From the NCBI GenBank assembly GCA_030407315.1, contig JALQPE010002104.1:1-64000 (forward strand): a DNA stretch of 64,000 bases, in the 5' to 3' direction. The stretch's first letter is position 1; each line of letters starts with the position of its first letter. This document shows, piece after piece, positions 27,101-35,159 of this stretch. The notes beneath the pieces were generated by a model. That model was not told the origin of the DNA. It was given only the letters and a program-made list of their open reading frames with translations, and did no database searches. The translations under genes and the position numbers were made by a program. This DNA comes from Asparagopsis taxiformis (taxonomy: Eukaryota > Rhodophyta > Florideophyceae > Bonnemaisoniales > Bonnemaisoniaceae).

Positions 27101-28264
27101 TCCACGAGCAGTGAGAGTACTCACTGATATGAGGGAAAAAATAAATGACGGAACATGAAGGACATCTTTAAGTAGGTAAACTCTTTCTTTCCCGTTTACT
27201 AGGATTGAAAGTTTAACATCGCCACATCCCACAGCTAGTGCAGTTGATTTGTCTCCTAGAGTCACACTGAAAGGTTTTAATTTCTTGTAGGAAACAAACA
27301 TTGTTCGATCGAACGTCATATGAGAAGTAGCTGCGGAGTCGATGTACCAGGTAGATGCGATGTGTATCTCCTTGAGCGACTCAGAATATGATGAGAGTAG
27401 ACAAACATACTCTTTTCCTTCATCATCTTTGTTCTGTTCAGTGTCCATCGCTACGGCAGCCATAGAGGTTAAGTTCGACTCTCGTTGAGATATGTGAGCA
27501 GAAGTGCGAGGTTTGTTCGAGCGGGAGCGGGGAGGTCGGCCATACTTCTGCCAACAATACGGCTCTGTATGGTTCGTACGCCCACAGTGGGTACATTTCT
27601 TCCTGTTGATGTTTCCAGAAGGCTTTCCACTTGTGGAAACCAAAGCAGCTGTATCCGAAGACGACCCTCGAGGTTTCTGGATCGCAGCTCGACGCTCCTC
27701 TTGGAGAAGGAGACTGCGTACTTTGTCGAACGTAAAGGTGGGGTCCTCATCCCCGATAGCATCAAGAGCAGTAATAAGCGTTTGGAAAGACGAGGGAAGT
27801 CCATTGAGAACAGCCATGGCCATTTCTTTATCGTCAATGTTGACACCCATGGAGGTCAATACTGTTGCCATTTGTCGAACCCGGTTGATATAAACCAGCA
27901 TTTGCTCACCTGGTCTCATCGTAGCAGTATAGAAGTCCCGCCTCGCGGCTAGTTTGTTGAGCAATGTATGCCTTTGATGCACGTTACAAATCTCTTGCCA
28001 CATTTCTAGAGCAGTAGTGGTGTGTGTAACATTCTTGAGCATCTCGTCGGACAACGTGATTCCGATGGCCATTCGGGCAGTTTTATCCTTCCGTAGCCAT
28101 TTCGAAAGCTCTTCTGGGTCTGTAGGGCGAGGAGGACAAAGTTCCGAGTCAATCATTTCGTCTACCTCTCGATGACCGAGGATGAGTTCCATCTTTTGTT
28201 TCCATGAATGGAAGTTGGAGTAGTCCAGCTTCTCTATTCGGATCCCAGATGTATTGCTCTCCAT
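24188..28264 (-). CDS. Copia gag-pol polyprotein, element 1
   Basis: A complete 1358-residue frame. The Gag region starts KLDYSNFHSWKQKME and has a CCHC zinc knuckle, CTHCGRTNHTEPYC (CX2CX4HX4C). The protease has WYIDSAATSHM (D-S-A). The integrase has LWHERLGH...LCEGCVTGK (HHCC) and the DDE core HTDLAGP...LRSDGGGEY...PQQNGVAERMNR. The reverse transcriptase has KARLVTRGF, QMDVKTAFLYGDL, LYGLKQAPRQW and LYVDDLLLAS. RNase H has GFSDSDWGGC and SSSEAEYMAL. The order protease-integrase-RT-RNase H is that of Ty1/copia. No stop or frameshift is visible, so it looks able to produce an active polyprotein. Confidence 0.95.
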   Translation of the reverse strand: MESNTSGIRIEKLDYSNFHSWKQKMELILGHREVDEMIDSELCPPRPTDPEELSKWLRKDKTARMAIGITLSDEMLKNVTHTTTALEMWQEICNVHQRHTLLNKLAARRDFYTATMRPGEQMLVYINRVRQMATVLTSMGVNIDDKEMAMAVLNGLPSSFQTLITALDAIGDEDPTFTFDKVRSLLLQEERRAAIQKPRGSSSDTAALVSTSGKPSGNINRKKCTHCGRTNHTEPYCWQKYGRPPRSRSNKPRTSAHISQRESNLTSMAAVAMDTEQNKDDEGKEYVCLLSSYSESLKEIHIASTWYIDSAATSHMTFDRTMFVSYKKLKPFSVTLGDKSTALAVGCGDVKLSILVNGKERVYLLKDVLHVPSFIFSLISVSTLTARGISVQFTNNGVILTKDGGAIATGHKRNGLYAIDLNVPIKERDIGIESACVASLQLWHERLGHFDKNGISRMAQISAVNGLRIKNDSSPKTHLCEGCVTGKMPRVAIPKSSLTRAFEILDLVHTDLAGPIEPRSKGGARYFVTFIDDKSRWLTVYPLHRKSDCFDAFQRFLCLAETQTGRVLRQLRSDGGGEYFSNEFCSFLEMKGIKRQTTCAYTPQQNGVAERMNRTLKDHIRTMLHHNSTPLEFWAEALSCAAYIRNRITSRSLPSGTTPFEIWHGRKPNIAHLRTFGSNCWYKIPDKHLQTLDYRSVKAIMLGYAEAQKAYKLWDFTNEKIVVSRDVIFDETKSKTVTKESDYTEFDTFSYETFENHTSENSPGSRTQKNSPPSPPSSPSTEHITSQPQSPPPTSASGPDVSIMNAPRKSSRARKPPGEWWKTTAIVSAAADSTPEHLLTFTEVTKGEEKGLWIEAIQSEMDSLHANRTWILVPRSEAVNLLSSKWVFKRKDIINDNGEHSIKHKARLVTRGFEQKYGIDYAETYAPVVKFCTLRMFFALTVHHDLFCDQMDVKTAFLYGDLEQEIYMEQPEGFVSPAYPNHVCKLQKALYGLKQAPRQWHAKIDEFLISELTFQSSPYDPCFYVRNSKDSMMIIALYVDDLLLASSSRDLLDELKEEFCKRFEMKDCGRARVCLGLEIVRDPSRGLLHLNQTRYAEKVLERFGMENSSPVTTPMQAQISIGDTETEAIDSTLYRKAIGSLMYLAVGTRPDIAFAVGRLAQFVETPTKSLWVAVKRVLRYVSGTKGFGVLYKASEDLSPVGFSDSDWGGCTINRKSTSGYVFMMAGAAVSWKSRKQSCVAQSSSEAEYMALSAAVKEAIWLSNIVGFGSGNSSADPILINVDNQGSIKMAKNDASGTRTKHIDIQYHFVRDCLLKEMFAIDYCPTSEMIADLLTKPLQRVQFMKLRELMGVSALSSIE

Positions 28265-28447
28265 CGCTCTTTAATATATTTTATCTGTTCGACCTTTCCC
28301 AAGTAGACGACTGATAGTCGTCGAGGACCAAGCTGGGGTCTATAGGATAGAAACTTCTAGCTAAGAGCGAAGAAAGAAGGAGAACAAGTGAACAAGGTTT
28401 ATGGATGCGAAATCAGCTAGATTCCTAGAGTATAGAAACGAAATTAT

Positions 28448-28870
28448 CTAATCGGAAGTGGAGGAAGAAGCTTTAGAAGCTTTGGAGATTTTGAGTGCCT
28501 TCTCAATTCCTAGATGGCGACGGCCGCGGAGGTGGTTGTCGAATTCACTTTTCGTGCGGACGATGACTCCACACGGTCGGCAAACCTTTAGACCTCCTTC
28601 TTTAAGACGTTCGACTGTCTTTTTATGTCTTGCGCCGTTGTAATGAGCGACCCTCGACTCGGCAGAATTGAGATAAACGTTGCAATCTTTGCACCTAGAG
28701 CGATTCGCGTCCTTGTGCGCAGCGTACTTCGTCTTGTTATCTCTCCTCTCGGCAATGCTATAAGCCTTCCGGAAGACGCGATCGCGGAGAGATTCTCCTT
28801 CCCGGCGAAGCCTTGGACGAGGTTCTTCAAGTCGTGGCTGAACACGATCTTCTTCGTCACTGCTAGACAC
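28448..28870 (-). CDS. Extra copia ORF: double U1-type zinc-finger protein (element 1)
   Basis: A frame of about 140 residues between the 5' leader and gag-pol on the same strand. It has two fingers with long His spacing: CKDCNVYLNSAESRVAHYNG then ARHKK, and CRPCGVIVRTKSEFDNHLRG then RRHLG. Such CX2C...HX5H fingers are known from U1-C and dsRNA-binding zinc-finger proteins, so RNA binding is likely. The frame has no good ATG: it starts GTG at a sequence that looks like a 3' splice site (TTCTCCTGCAG|TGTCTAGC), so the first codons are probably in an upstream exon ending near CAAAA|GTACGT. Element 2 has a homologue at 50610-51029. Confidence 0.8.
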   Translation of the reverse strand: MSSSDEEDRVQPRLEEPRPRLRREGESLRDRVFRKAYSIAERRDNKTKYAAHKDANRSRCKDCNVYLNSAESRVAHYNGARHKKTVERLKEGGLKVCRPCGVIVRTKSEFDNHLRGRRHLGIEKALKISKASKASSSTSD

Positions 28871-29129
28871 TGCAGGAGAAGTAAAGGCGAAAGGTTAGGA
28901 GTTATACCGATCTTACTAAGGTCTAAACCTTGAAAATGACCGAAAGATGAAAGGTATTAACGTACTTTTGATAGAGTTGATGAGACGAAAACCAATGTAT
29001 TTTAGTTGATGTGTAGTGAAGGCTATAATGCTATACCGATCAGGACAAGGTTGCTGACTTACAAGAGCAGAACCGAGTTGAGAAAGGTTTAGACGAGCCA
29101 AGATAGAAGCAGCCGGTAGATCCAATAGG

Positions 29130-29228
29130 TTGGGCAAAAACAGCCCAGTTGCTCAGTCGTTAATACTGTGCAGACCAAGAATTATTGGTCGTGCGTTCGA
29201 GTCCCCAACGGAACGCCGTATTACTTTT
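29130..29228 (+). ncRNA. tRNA-like segment with Pol III-type boxes, antisense to copia 1
   Basis: On the plus strand, GTTGCTCAGTCGTTAATACTG resembles a tRNA A box/D arm and GTGCGTTCGAGTCCCC a B box/T arm. Between them is a 6-bp anticodon-like stem, GACCAA/TTGGTC. T6 follows at 29225-29230. The D and T stems carry mismatches and no good acceptor stem is seen, so it is a degenerate tRNA or a tRNA-derived promoter, not a working tRNA gene. Confidence 0.45.
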
Positions 29229-29369
29229 TTCTTTGAGTTGCCTCAAGTGTCTTGAGATATTCCAAGTATGTCGCAAACTGCCAGGATGTCACCTGTAGTG
29301 ATGACACAGTGTCAATGTGACAGTTATAGTTGACAATTGATGTCAAGATGACAGAAAAGTTTTGTCCGG

Positions 29370-29520
29370 AGTGCGCCGAGCGGAGCGAGGCGTACAGGCG
29401 CCGGGGAGCGAGGCGTACAGGCGCCGGGGAGCGAGGCGTACAGGCGCCGGGGAGCGAGGCGGAGTGGCCGCCGGGGAGCGAGGCGGAGTGGCCGCCGGTG
29501 AGCGAGGCGGAGTGCAACGC
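29370..29520 (+). repeat. GC-rich minisatellite in the copia 1 leader
   Basis: About three units of GGGAGCGAGGCGTACAGGCGCC are followed by about three units of GAGCGAGGCGGAGTGGCCGCC, period about 23-24 bp. It lies between the primer site and the tRNA-like segment. Expanded GC-rich leader repeats could fold stably in the genomic RNA. Confidence 0.8.
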
Positions 29521-29726
29521 GCAGAAAGAAACGAGTAAGAACGCGCGGGAAGAATGGGCAATACGAGCGAGCGAGCGAGAGGAGAAGCACGCAACGAGCG
29601 GAGAGCGTGGGTACCGAGTAACGCAAAATGAACGAGGAGCGAGGGCTGCTGGAAATATATGTTCGCGCGCGCCGGCGAAATTACTCACCACTGCGCCAAA
29701 ATAAAATTGAAACGACCACGAAAGCG

Positions 29727-29742
29727 TGCTGGGCCCATAACC
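29727..29742 (-). other. Primer-binding site: initiator tRNA-Met internal match
   Basis: Immediately inside the 5' LTR the plus strand reads GTGCTGGGCCCATAACC, which is the anticodon arm of eukaryotic initiator tRNA-Met (CAT anticodon). The element strand is its complement. Priming by a cleaved half-tRNA at this place is established for Drosophila copia. The normal 3'-end TGG match is absent. Confidence 0.8.
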
Positions 29743-30217
29743 TGTGAGAATCAAAATGGTCGCTTACCAGTGTTTACTAAAAATTGCGAGCTCACCAGAT
29801 TATTTCTACTACTGGCGAGATGCGCCAACGGTGAGTCGGACAGCCTGTTCTTGGTTTGTCCAGACAGTCTGTCGTTGCCATCACCACCTGCCAATCTGGT
29901 ACACGTGTGATTTCTATCATGCCATCGCCACGTGTACATATATCATAACATTTTTCCCAGTGCCAGGACCTCAACTCGTCCTAGCATTTCTAATTACTAA
30001 TTTGAATTATGACAAACAAATTAAAACTTCTGAGGCTAGTTACTCCGTAATGGAGTGTCGTAAGAGCCCCGGAGAAGTTGCTACCCGACTAATTCGGTGA
30101 CGCTGAATACAATGAGATAGGTTTCGGAGCGCTCAGAGCACTCCTTCATAGAGAAATCGAGAGTCAAAGTTTTCTCACGGAATTAGGCCTTCGAGGCCTA
30201 TTCGCAGTGATTCAACA
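29743..30217 (-). repeat. 5' LTR of copia element 1
   Basis: Same 475 bp as 23698-24172. It would hold the element promoter. The host resumes at GGAAA on its right. Confidence 0.95.
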
Positions 30218-30222
30218 GGAAA

Positions 30223-30383
30223 AAGCGCAACGAGCCTGGGGACCACACTGGGATCTATAATGGCTTGAATGCGATCAATTTGAATGCCTTTGCCGAAGAG
30301 CTGACAGAGACAAGCATTTTTCAAGACTTGCCCGTCCTTATTTTCATTAAACAGAGCGGCGAGTGCACCGCAAGATTTCTTCA
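30223..30383 (-). pseudogene. Importin-alpha ARM-repeat fragment, upstream part
   Basis: Minus-strand coding begins at a good 3' splice site (TTTCCAACAG|ATGAAG) and reads ALAALFNENKDGQVLKNAC, then RIQAIIDPSVVPRLVALF, matching importin-alpha ARM repeats (KIQAVIDAGVVPRLVELL). It continues at 23692 across the copia insertion, but with a 1-nt frame difference. The gene was therefore either already decaying or has an undetected splice. Confidence 0.7.
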
Positions 30384-30862
30384 TCTGTTGGAAAGAATTT
30401 GGGAACAAGAGGGACTAGAAAACAAGCGAGTTAGGATCTGAGATAGGGAATGCGTTACAGTGGGAAGCGAGCCGCGCAAATGGAACGAAAGGCGGGCGGA
30501 TCGGGAAGGATCAGCGTAGTGGGGTTGAGAATGGACAAAGTAAGCGGACAAACGCTGCGCTGAAAGTAGCGCAGTGAAAGAGGGGAGAATAGGGTAGTAC
30601 ACGGCTAGGTTTCATACCTGCGAGAGTGGCATTTCATGTGCAGCATAGAGCGAGTCAGGCGGTAAGGCATCCCACGTCACATGGTGGTATGCATTCTGAA
30701 TAAAGTGATAACAGTGTTGAAGGCGTCTGGTTTCCAATATGTACTGCATGGCCCGCGGATGCGCTCTGAGGAAGTTTCATGAAGGCGGGAGTTTGAAACA
30801 GAGGTAATGGAATACGTAGTGATAGACAAGCGGAAAAATGGTAACGCGGCGGGGCTTTTTTG
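30384..30862. other. Presumed importin-alpha intron/upstream DNA; no other gene
   Basis: It begins as the pyrimidine tract of the splice site before the ARM exon. No further ARM coding or other gene was recognised. Confidence 0.4.
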
Positions 30863-31345
30863 TGTTGAAACGAATTGGTCGCTTACCGAGCGTTTATTGA
30901 ATCTGCGAGCTCACTATTTGTATTCTCGCCGAGGTCCGCCGGCGGTGCTAAGGACAGCCTGTTCATGGCTGCTCCAGACAGACTGTCACTGACAGTCTGT
31001 CCTAGCAAGCACCCGCTCCCAATCTGGTACACGTGGGCTTCTCTATCATATCAACCACACGTGTACACTTATCATAACATTTTCCCTCTGCCATGATGGC
31101 AACCCATCCTGGCTTTTCTAATTACTAATTGAAAGCATGACAAACAAATTGAAACTTCAGACGCTATTATCTCCGTGAAGAAAGGTCGTAGAAGCTTCGG
31201 AGAAGTTGCTACCCGATTAAATCGGGCACGCTGAACACGATGAGATAGGTTTCGGAGCGCCTAGAGCACTCCTTATAGGAGAAATCGAGGGTCAAAGTTT
31301 GCTCACGTAATTGAGCCCCTCAGGGCCAATTCCAGTGCTTCAACA
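30863..31345 (-). repeat. Solo LTR of the copia 2 family
   Basis: 483 bp, TGTTGAAACGAATTGGTCGC...CCAGTGCTTCAACA, clearly related to the LTRs of element 2 (488 bp) but diverged by many substitutions and indels. The flanks TTTTG and TTTAG are an imperfect 5-bp target duplication. It arose by LTR-LTR recombination, so it is older than the full element. Confidence 0.9.
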
Positions 31346-32157
31346 TTTAGGACAAAGTGGGGGATATGGGAGATGTTCGAGTTCGTGACCGCGTGCCTGT
31401 TCAAAATCGGAATAGGAAGATTTGGAATGCTTGGTCATGGGCTTGATTGGCACGAGATTGAAAGTGGCGTGAATGAACTTTTGACAGGCCTGCGACATGG
31501 AAATGGCTCGTTCATCGTCCGCTGCAACCTCTACGACGCTATCGCGCTTGAAGAGACGAATATGTCGGGCTGACCGGGCTTGTGCTACTATAGCTGCGAT
31601 GCTCTGCACCGTTGCGTCACGCTCGCCTTGCAATGTCAAATCATCAGTTGTTTGCATGCCACATATCCGCGCCCCAGCACGCGCTATACATGACAGCATG
31701 CATGGAGTCTAAAATATAGTGTCGTCAGTGAGATTTTGCGACGCATGGACGATTGTGAAGACGCAATCCGATAGATGATCGGATGATGCCAAGGTTAGTA
31801 TGGTGCCACGTCCATTCACTATCGATGAAGTGCGAATTGAGTGCGAGGACGGACGATGCTTCCCGCTAGCTTCAGTAGTTGGAGACGGACTCAGATCAGA
31901 CTTTACAGGCGGCAGCGAAAGGCGTCGCTTATGTCGAAAAGGGCGTCCCGCGTAGCATGGCGCATTTAGAGCCGGGGTACATCTCCGAGCACGCGTCGCG
32001 TCGGTACAACAAATTAGCAAGCTGTGCTGCATAATGTGTGCGTGCGTAGGACAGTAGCAGAGCGATGATTTGATTGAAGAGCGTCTGAAAAATTTAGTTG
32101 ACCTTTTCCCGGACGTGTTGAAACAATATGATAGTATGGGACGAGGCCCAAACCATC
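31346..32157. other. No gene recognised
   Basis: Minus-strand frames of 119 and 150 codons lie here (up to 31699 and 32161) but neither shows a known domain. The first, with a helical ARSARHIRLFKRDSVVEV part, could be host coding. The stretch lies beside the trehalose-synthase fragment. Confidence 0.4.
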
Positions 32158-32510
32158 TCAAATTGGCGTCAGAAACAGAGCTTCACATACCTCATACACA
32201 GCCATTCTCTCATCAAATGAAATAGCCTCTTCGATGTACAATACAGGGTCATGTCCTTCATTGCCATACTTAGAGTTGATGCGTTCCACAAGTTCTCGTA
32301 TTTCATCTTTGCCATTATTATCCACTCTTGCAGTTTGCGGCAGAGCATCTTGAATTAGTGCGACGTTGGATTGAACATGCTCTGACGAAATAGCAAGGTA
32401 GTTCTCTAATACAATAAGCTTGAAGGCAATGCCCTTGACGATGTCCAGATCGTCGATTGCACCCAGCAGCATCTTAGTAGGATATTTGGCTTCGAATTCT
32501 GCAGCCTTTC
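32158..32510 (-). pseudogene. Trehalose-6-phosphate synthase fragment
   Basis: Minus-strand coding reads MLLGAIDDLDIVKGIAFKL, NVALIQDALPQT, RINSKYGNEGHDPVLYI and SFDERMAVYEVCEALFLTPI. It matches the GT20 glycosyltransferase core (LDYIKGI, VLIQI, RINGRFG, SFEELCALYAIADVALVTPLRDGMN). It stops at the point where RDGMNL should follow and lacks both ends of a ~450-900 residue enzyme. It is a host-gene relic or a fragment interrupted by mobile DNA. Confidence 0.8.
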
Positions 32511-32579
32511 AACGGACGCGAGGTCCGCCAAGACTATCGTTGAACCGCCGGATCATCATTACGGTGTTGAAAAGGGGGC

Positions 32580-33090
32580 CTCAGACAGTACGGTGAGACA
32601 GTGATTTTTACTGTCTGAGACAGTAAAAATCACTATGCGGCAAATGAAAATTAATGCCACACTTGGAGACAGTGATTTGCACTGTCTGGCAGACAGTACG
32701 GAACACTGTCTGCAGACAGTAAAAAACACTGTCTCACCGTACTGTCTGAGGCAGTGAATGGAGACAGTAAAAATTAATGATTTATTCAATAGTTGGATAT
32801 GATGTAATTTACTGTACTGGGCAGTGTTGGCGGATGGTGTTTTGTATTGGCCAAGGCAACATGGCCGGATAGTGAAATACGCTGCCTGGGACAATAGATG
32901 GAACCAACACGGTGCACTGTCCTGGGCAGTACCTGGAGACAGTGCTTTTCACTGTCCTGGGCAGTACCTGTAGACAGTACTTTGTGCTGCCCTGGGCAGC
33001 ACCTGTAGACAGTACTTTGTGCTGCCCTGGGCAGCACCTGGAGACAGTATTTCGTGCTGCCCTGGGCAGCACCTGGAGACAGTAAAAGTA
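32580..33090. repeat. GACAGT/ACTGTC foldback and minisatellite cluster
   Basis: A perfect 16-bp stem AGTGATTTTTACTGTC...GACAGTAAAAATCACT (32600-32634) is followed by more inverted ACTGTCT/AGACAGT pairs. Then come about four tandem units (about 32907-33080) of GCTGCCCTGGGCAGCACCTG + GAGACAGTA-type sequence, period about 48 bp. Each unit holds the palindrome GCTGCCCTGGGCAGC or a variant. Confidence 0.85.
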
Positions 33091-33785
33091 GTGTCCTGAT
33101 ATAGTAAAATTCGGTGTCTGGGAGTGGTGGATGAGATGGAGCGTCACGCTGTCGTGGGCATCTTTTTGGGGTAGAGGAAGGCAGTTCTAGCGCTATGAGG
33201 ATGGGGCATGGACGGTATTCATATGGGAATGGACAGAATAGTACGGCTAGGAATTTTTATTTCGTAGTGACTATGAGCTAGCGAGAGGTATACGCGGTAG
33301 GATAGGTAGCAATCTAAGAGGGTGCGATATGGGAAGCTTCACTCTGTATTTGTTTATTTGCGCAGGCTACATTGAGAGTAAACTATCCCTATGTTAAAAA
33401 TGCTACTACAACTAACACTATTCCGACGAGTAAAACTAGAACTACTAGAAAAGTCTACAAATCTATCAACTGATTGAGCTGCATGAATAAGCTAGGAAAT
33501 GAAGAGAAGAAGAAAAAATGATGTAGAGAAAGGAAACAAGTTAGTGACGTTGAATTGGAGAGGGAAATTGATGGTGATTAGGAGACTAACGTACCTTAAC
33601 AAATACCATTGCATCCCAAATTGAGATATGTACTCACAGGCAGAAAAGCAAAGTAGTGGAGAAGTGGTAAGAGAGAAAGATAAATGAAAGTAGAAGTGGA
33701 ACACTCACCGACTGGAAACCTGAGAAAGAGAAAACGAATAGAAAACTGGGTTAGTGGCGTGAGTTTTGGAAACGTACCATCATGG
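33091..33785. other. No gene recognised
   Basis: AT-rich DNA with short frames only. Confidence 0.5.
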
Positions 33786-33892
33786 TTCATATCCGTCGGA
33801 GACAAAGCAACAACTTTGGCCTTGGAAGAAGTATTGATGATCTATACAGCTTCCATGACCAAGGTTGTTGCTTTGTTTCCGACGGATATGAA
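33786..33892. repeat. Long hairpin: 34-bp arms, 39-base loop
   Basis: Left arm 33786-33819 (TTCATATCCGTCGGAGACAA...) and right arm 33859-33892 pair with two mismatches, and part of the loop can extend the pairing (CTTGGAAG with CTTCCATGACCAAG). Its size and near-perfect arms resemble a small-RNA precursor or a young foldback insertion. Confidence 0.8.
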
Positions 33893-34851
33893 GATGGAAA
33901 CAGGGATTTCCAGAATCTGTCGTTTAAGTAGCACTCTGCGGGCGGAAATGACGTGTAGGAGAACAATAGAGGGATGAGTTTGAAACGGAGCGGTGCGATG
34001 GGAGGCCCAGAAAAACGATACCTAGGGTGCGAATTACGCTTTGAAGCACATGACCTGGCAGAACAGGCGCAAAATTATTGTATCTTCTACCGCCTTCTCT
34101 AGTCTATAATGACGTCATCACTACAGAAATATAGGAAAAACACTAGCATATGGGGCCTGAAGAAAAGGGTGAGGCGAGGAGTAGGAAAAATGGCGCACTT
34201 TCCTGGACGAGGAGTCCGCGCTTCCAGTGATGATTTGGACGGTATATATCGATGACGTCATTGCATGCTCTGAGCACACTTGGCAGGCAGTCAAAGCGGG
34301 CCACGTGGATGTGGGCGGCTAGGAAACAGCAGTGTGGGAGAAATTTTATAATTTTCATGTTGCAAGCGAGCAGTGAATCTGCATTGCAATATATAAATTT
34401 ATGCTAATTTAAGATATCACACCGAGTACGATTCAACGAGAGATTGTGCTTTCAACTTGTAAATAGGGCCGAAAATGGTAGAGTATACGAGTAGGAAGTA
34501 CGTTTATGAGAAAATCAGATTCAGTATTAGTGCCTAGAGCATCACTGCGAAATAAACGGCCGTTTTCCGGAAATGGATACATCTTGGCTGGGTTTGTGGT
34601 TAGGGAATGCGATACAAGATAGCAAAACGATGTTGAGTCCGGATGAAATAGCAATCAATGTGCATAAAGCAATGAGCATAGCGCAAAGCATTGTGGTGAA
34701 CCAGTTCATTGGATCGAATGAAAGCCTGGAAAGGTTTCGTAACGGTTAAAAGTAGTAGTACTGTATTGAGATAGTAGTCATGTCGTAGAAGTTTAGAGTT
34801 GTATTCTATGCAACAAAACTGAGCGAAGAAGAAAAGAACAAAAACATCAAG
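33893..34851. other. No gene recognised
   Basis: AT-rich stretch between the hairpin and the next broken gene. It contains TGACGTCA-like words (about 34108 and 34252) but no gene. Confidence 0.5.
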
Positions 34852-35145
34852 ATGGCTCCGAGACGGACTCCTATTCGAAAGAAAACCACAAGTCGTAGGA
34901 CAAAGGCGAGATTCGATTCACTCAATGTGGCCATTCCCAGTAAACAGCTTCCTGGGAAACTGCAGGGAGAAATCCGCAGCAGTGATGCAGCCTGCATGAA
35001 CAAAGAAATCCCGAGAGGTAATGAGCTACGACGTGAGTGTACCACAGATGACCTATTGGAGTCCCCAATCCCTATGGGTGACACAATAGAAGGTTGTATT
35101 GATGTGTACAGCAACAACGATGAAGCTAAAGTGACATCTACGTAG
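34852..35145 (+). CDS. Basic N-terminal ORF of an unrecognised broken gene
   Basis: 97 codons starting MAPRRTPIRKKTTSRRTK, a nuclear-type basic start. It ends 15 bp before the ATG of the next frame (35160), which is in another phase. It may be the first exon or a frame-shifted start of the 35160-36116 gene. Confidence 0.4.
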   Translation: MAPRRTPIRKKTTSRRTKARFDSLNVAIPSKQLPGKLQGEIRSSDAACMNKEIPRGNELRRECTTDDLLESPIPMGDTIEGCIDVYSNNDEAKVTST

Positions 35146-35159
35146 CATCGAGCACGCTA

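Larger units (their letters stand above)
23698..30217 (-). mobile_element. Complete Ty1/copia retrotransposon 1
   Basis: A 6520-bp element on the minus strand. The LTRs are 23698-24172 and 29743-30217, both 475 bp and without a difference I could see. A 5-bp target duplication GGAAA lies at 23693-23697 and 30218-30222. Contents in element order: 5' LTR (right), primer site, GC-rich leader with an antisense tRNA-like segment, double zinc-finger ORF, gag-pol, polypurine tract AAGAGGGGGAG, 3' LTR (left). The full gag-pol frame and identical LTRs mean recent insertion. It split an importin-alpha gene or pseudogene. Confidence 0.95.

Noticed and set aside
29130..29228. Functional tRNA gene
   Set aside because: D- and T-stem mismatches, a non-standard anticodon loop and no proper acceptor stem; kept only as tRNA-like.
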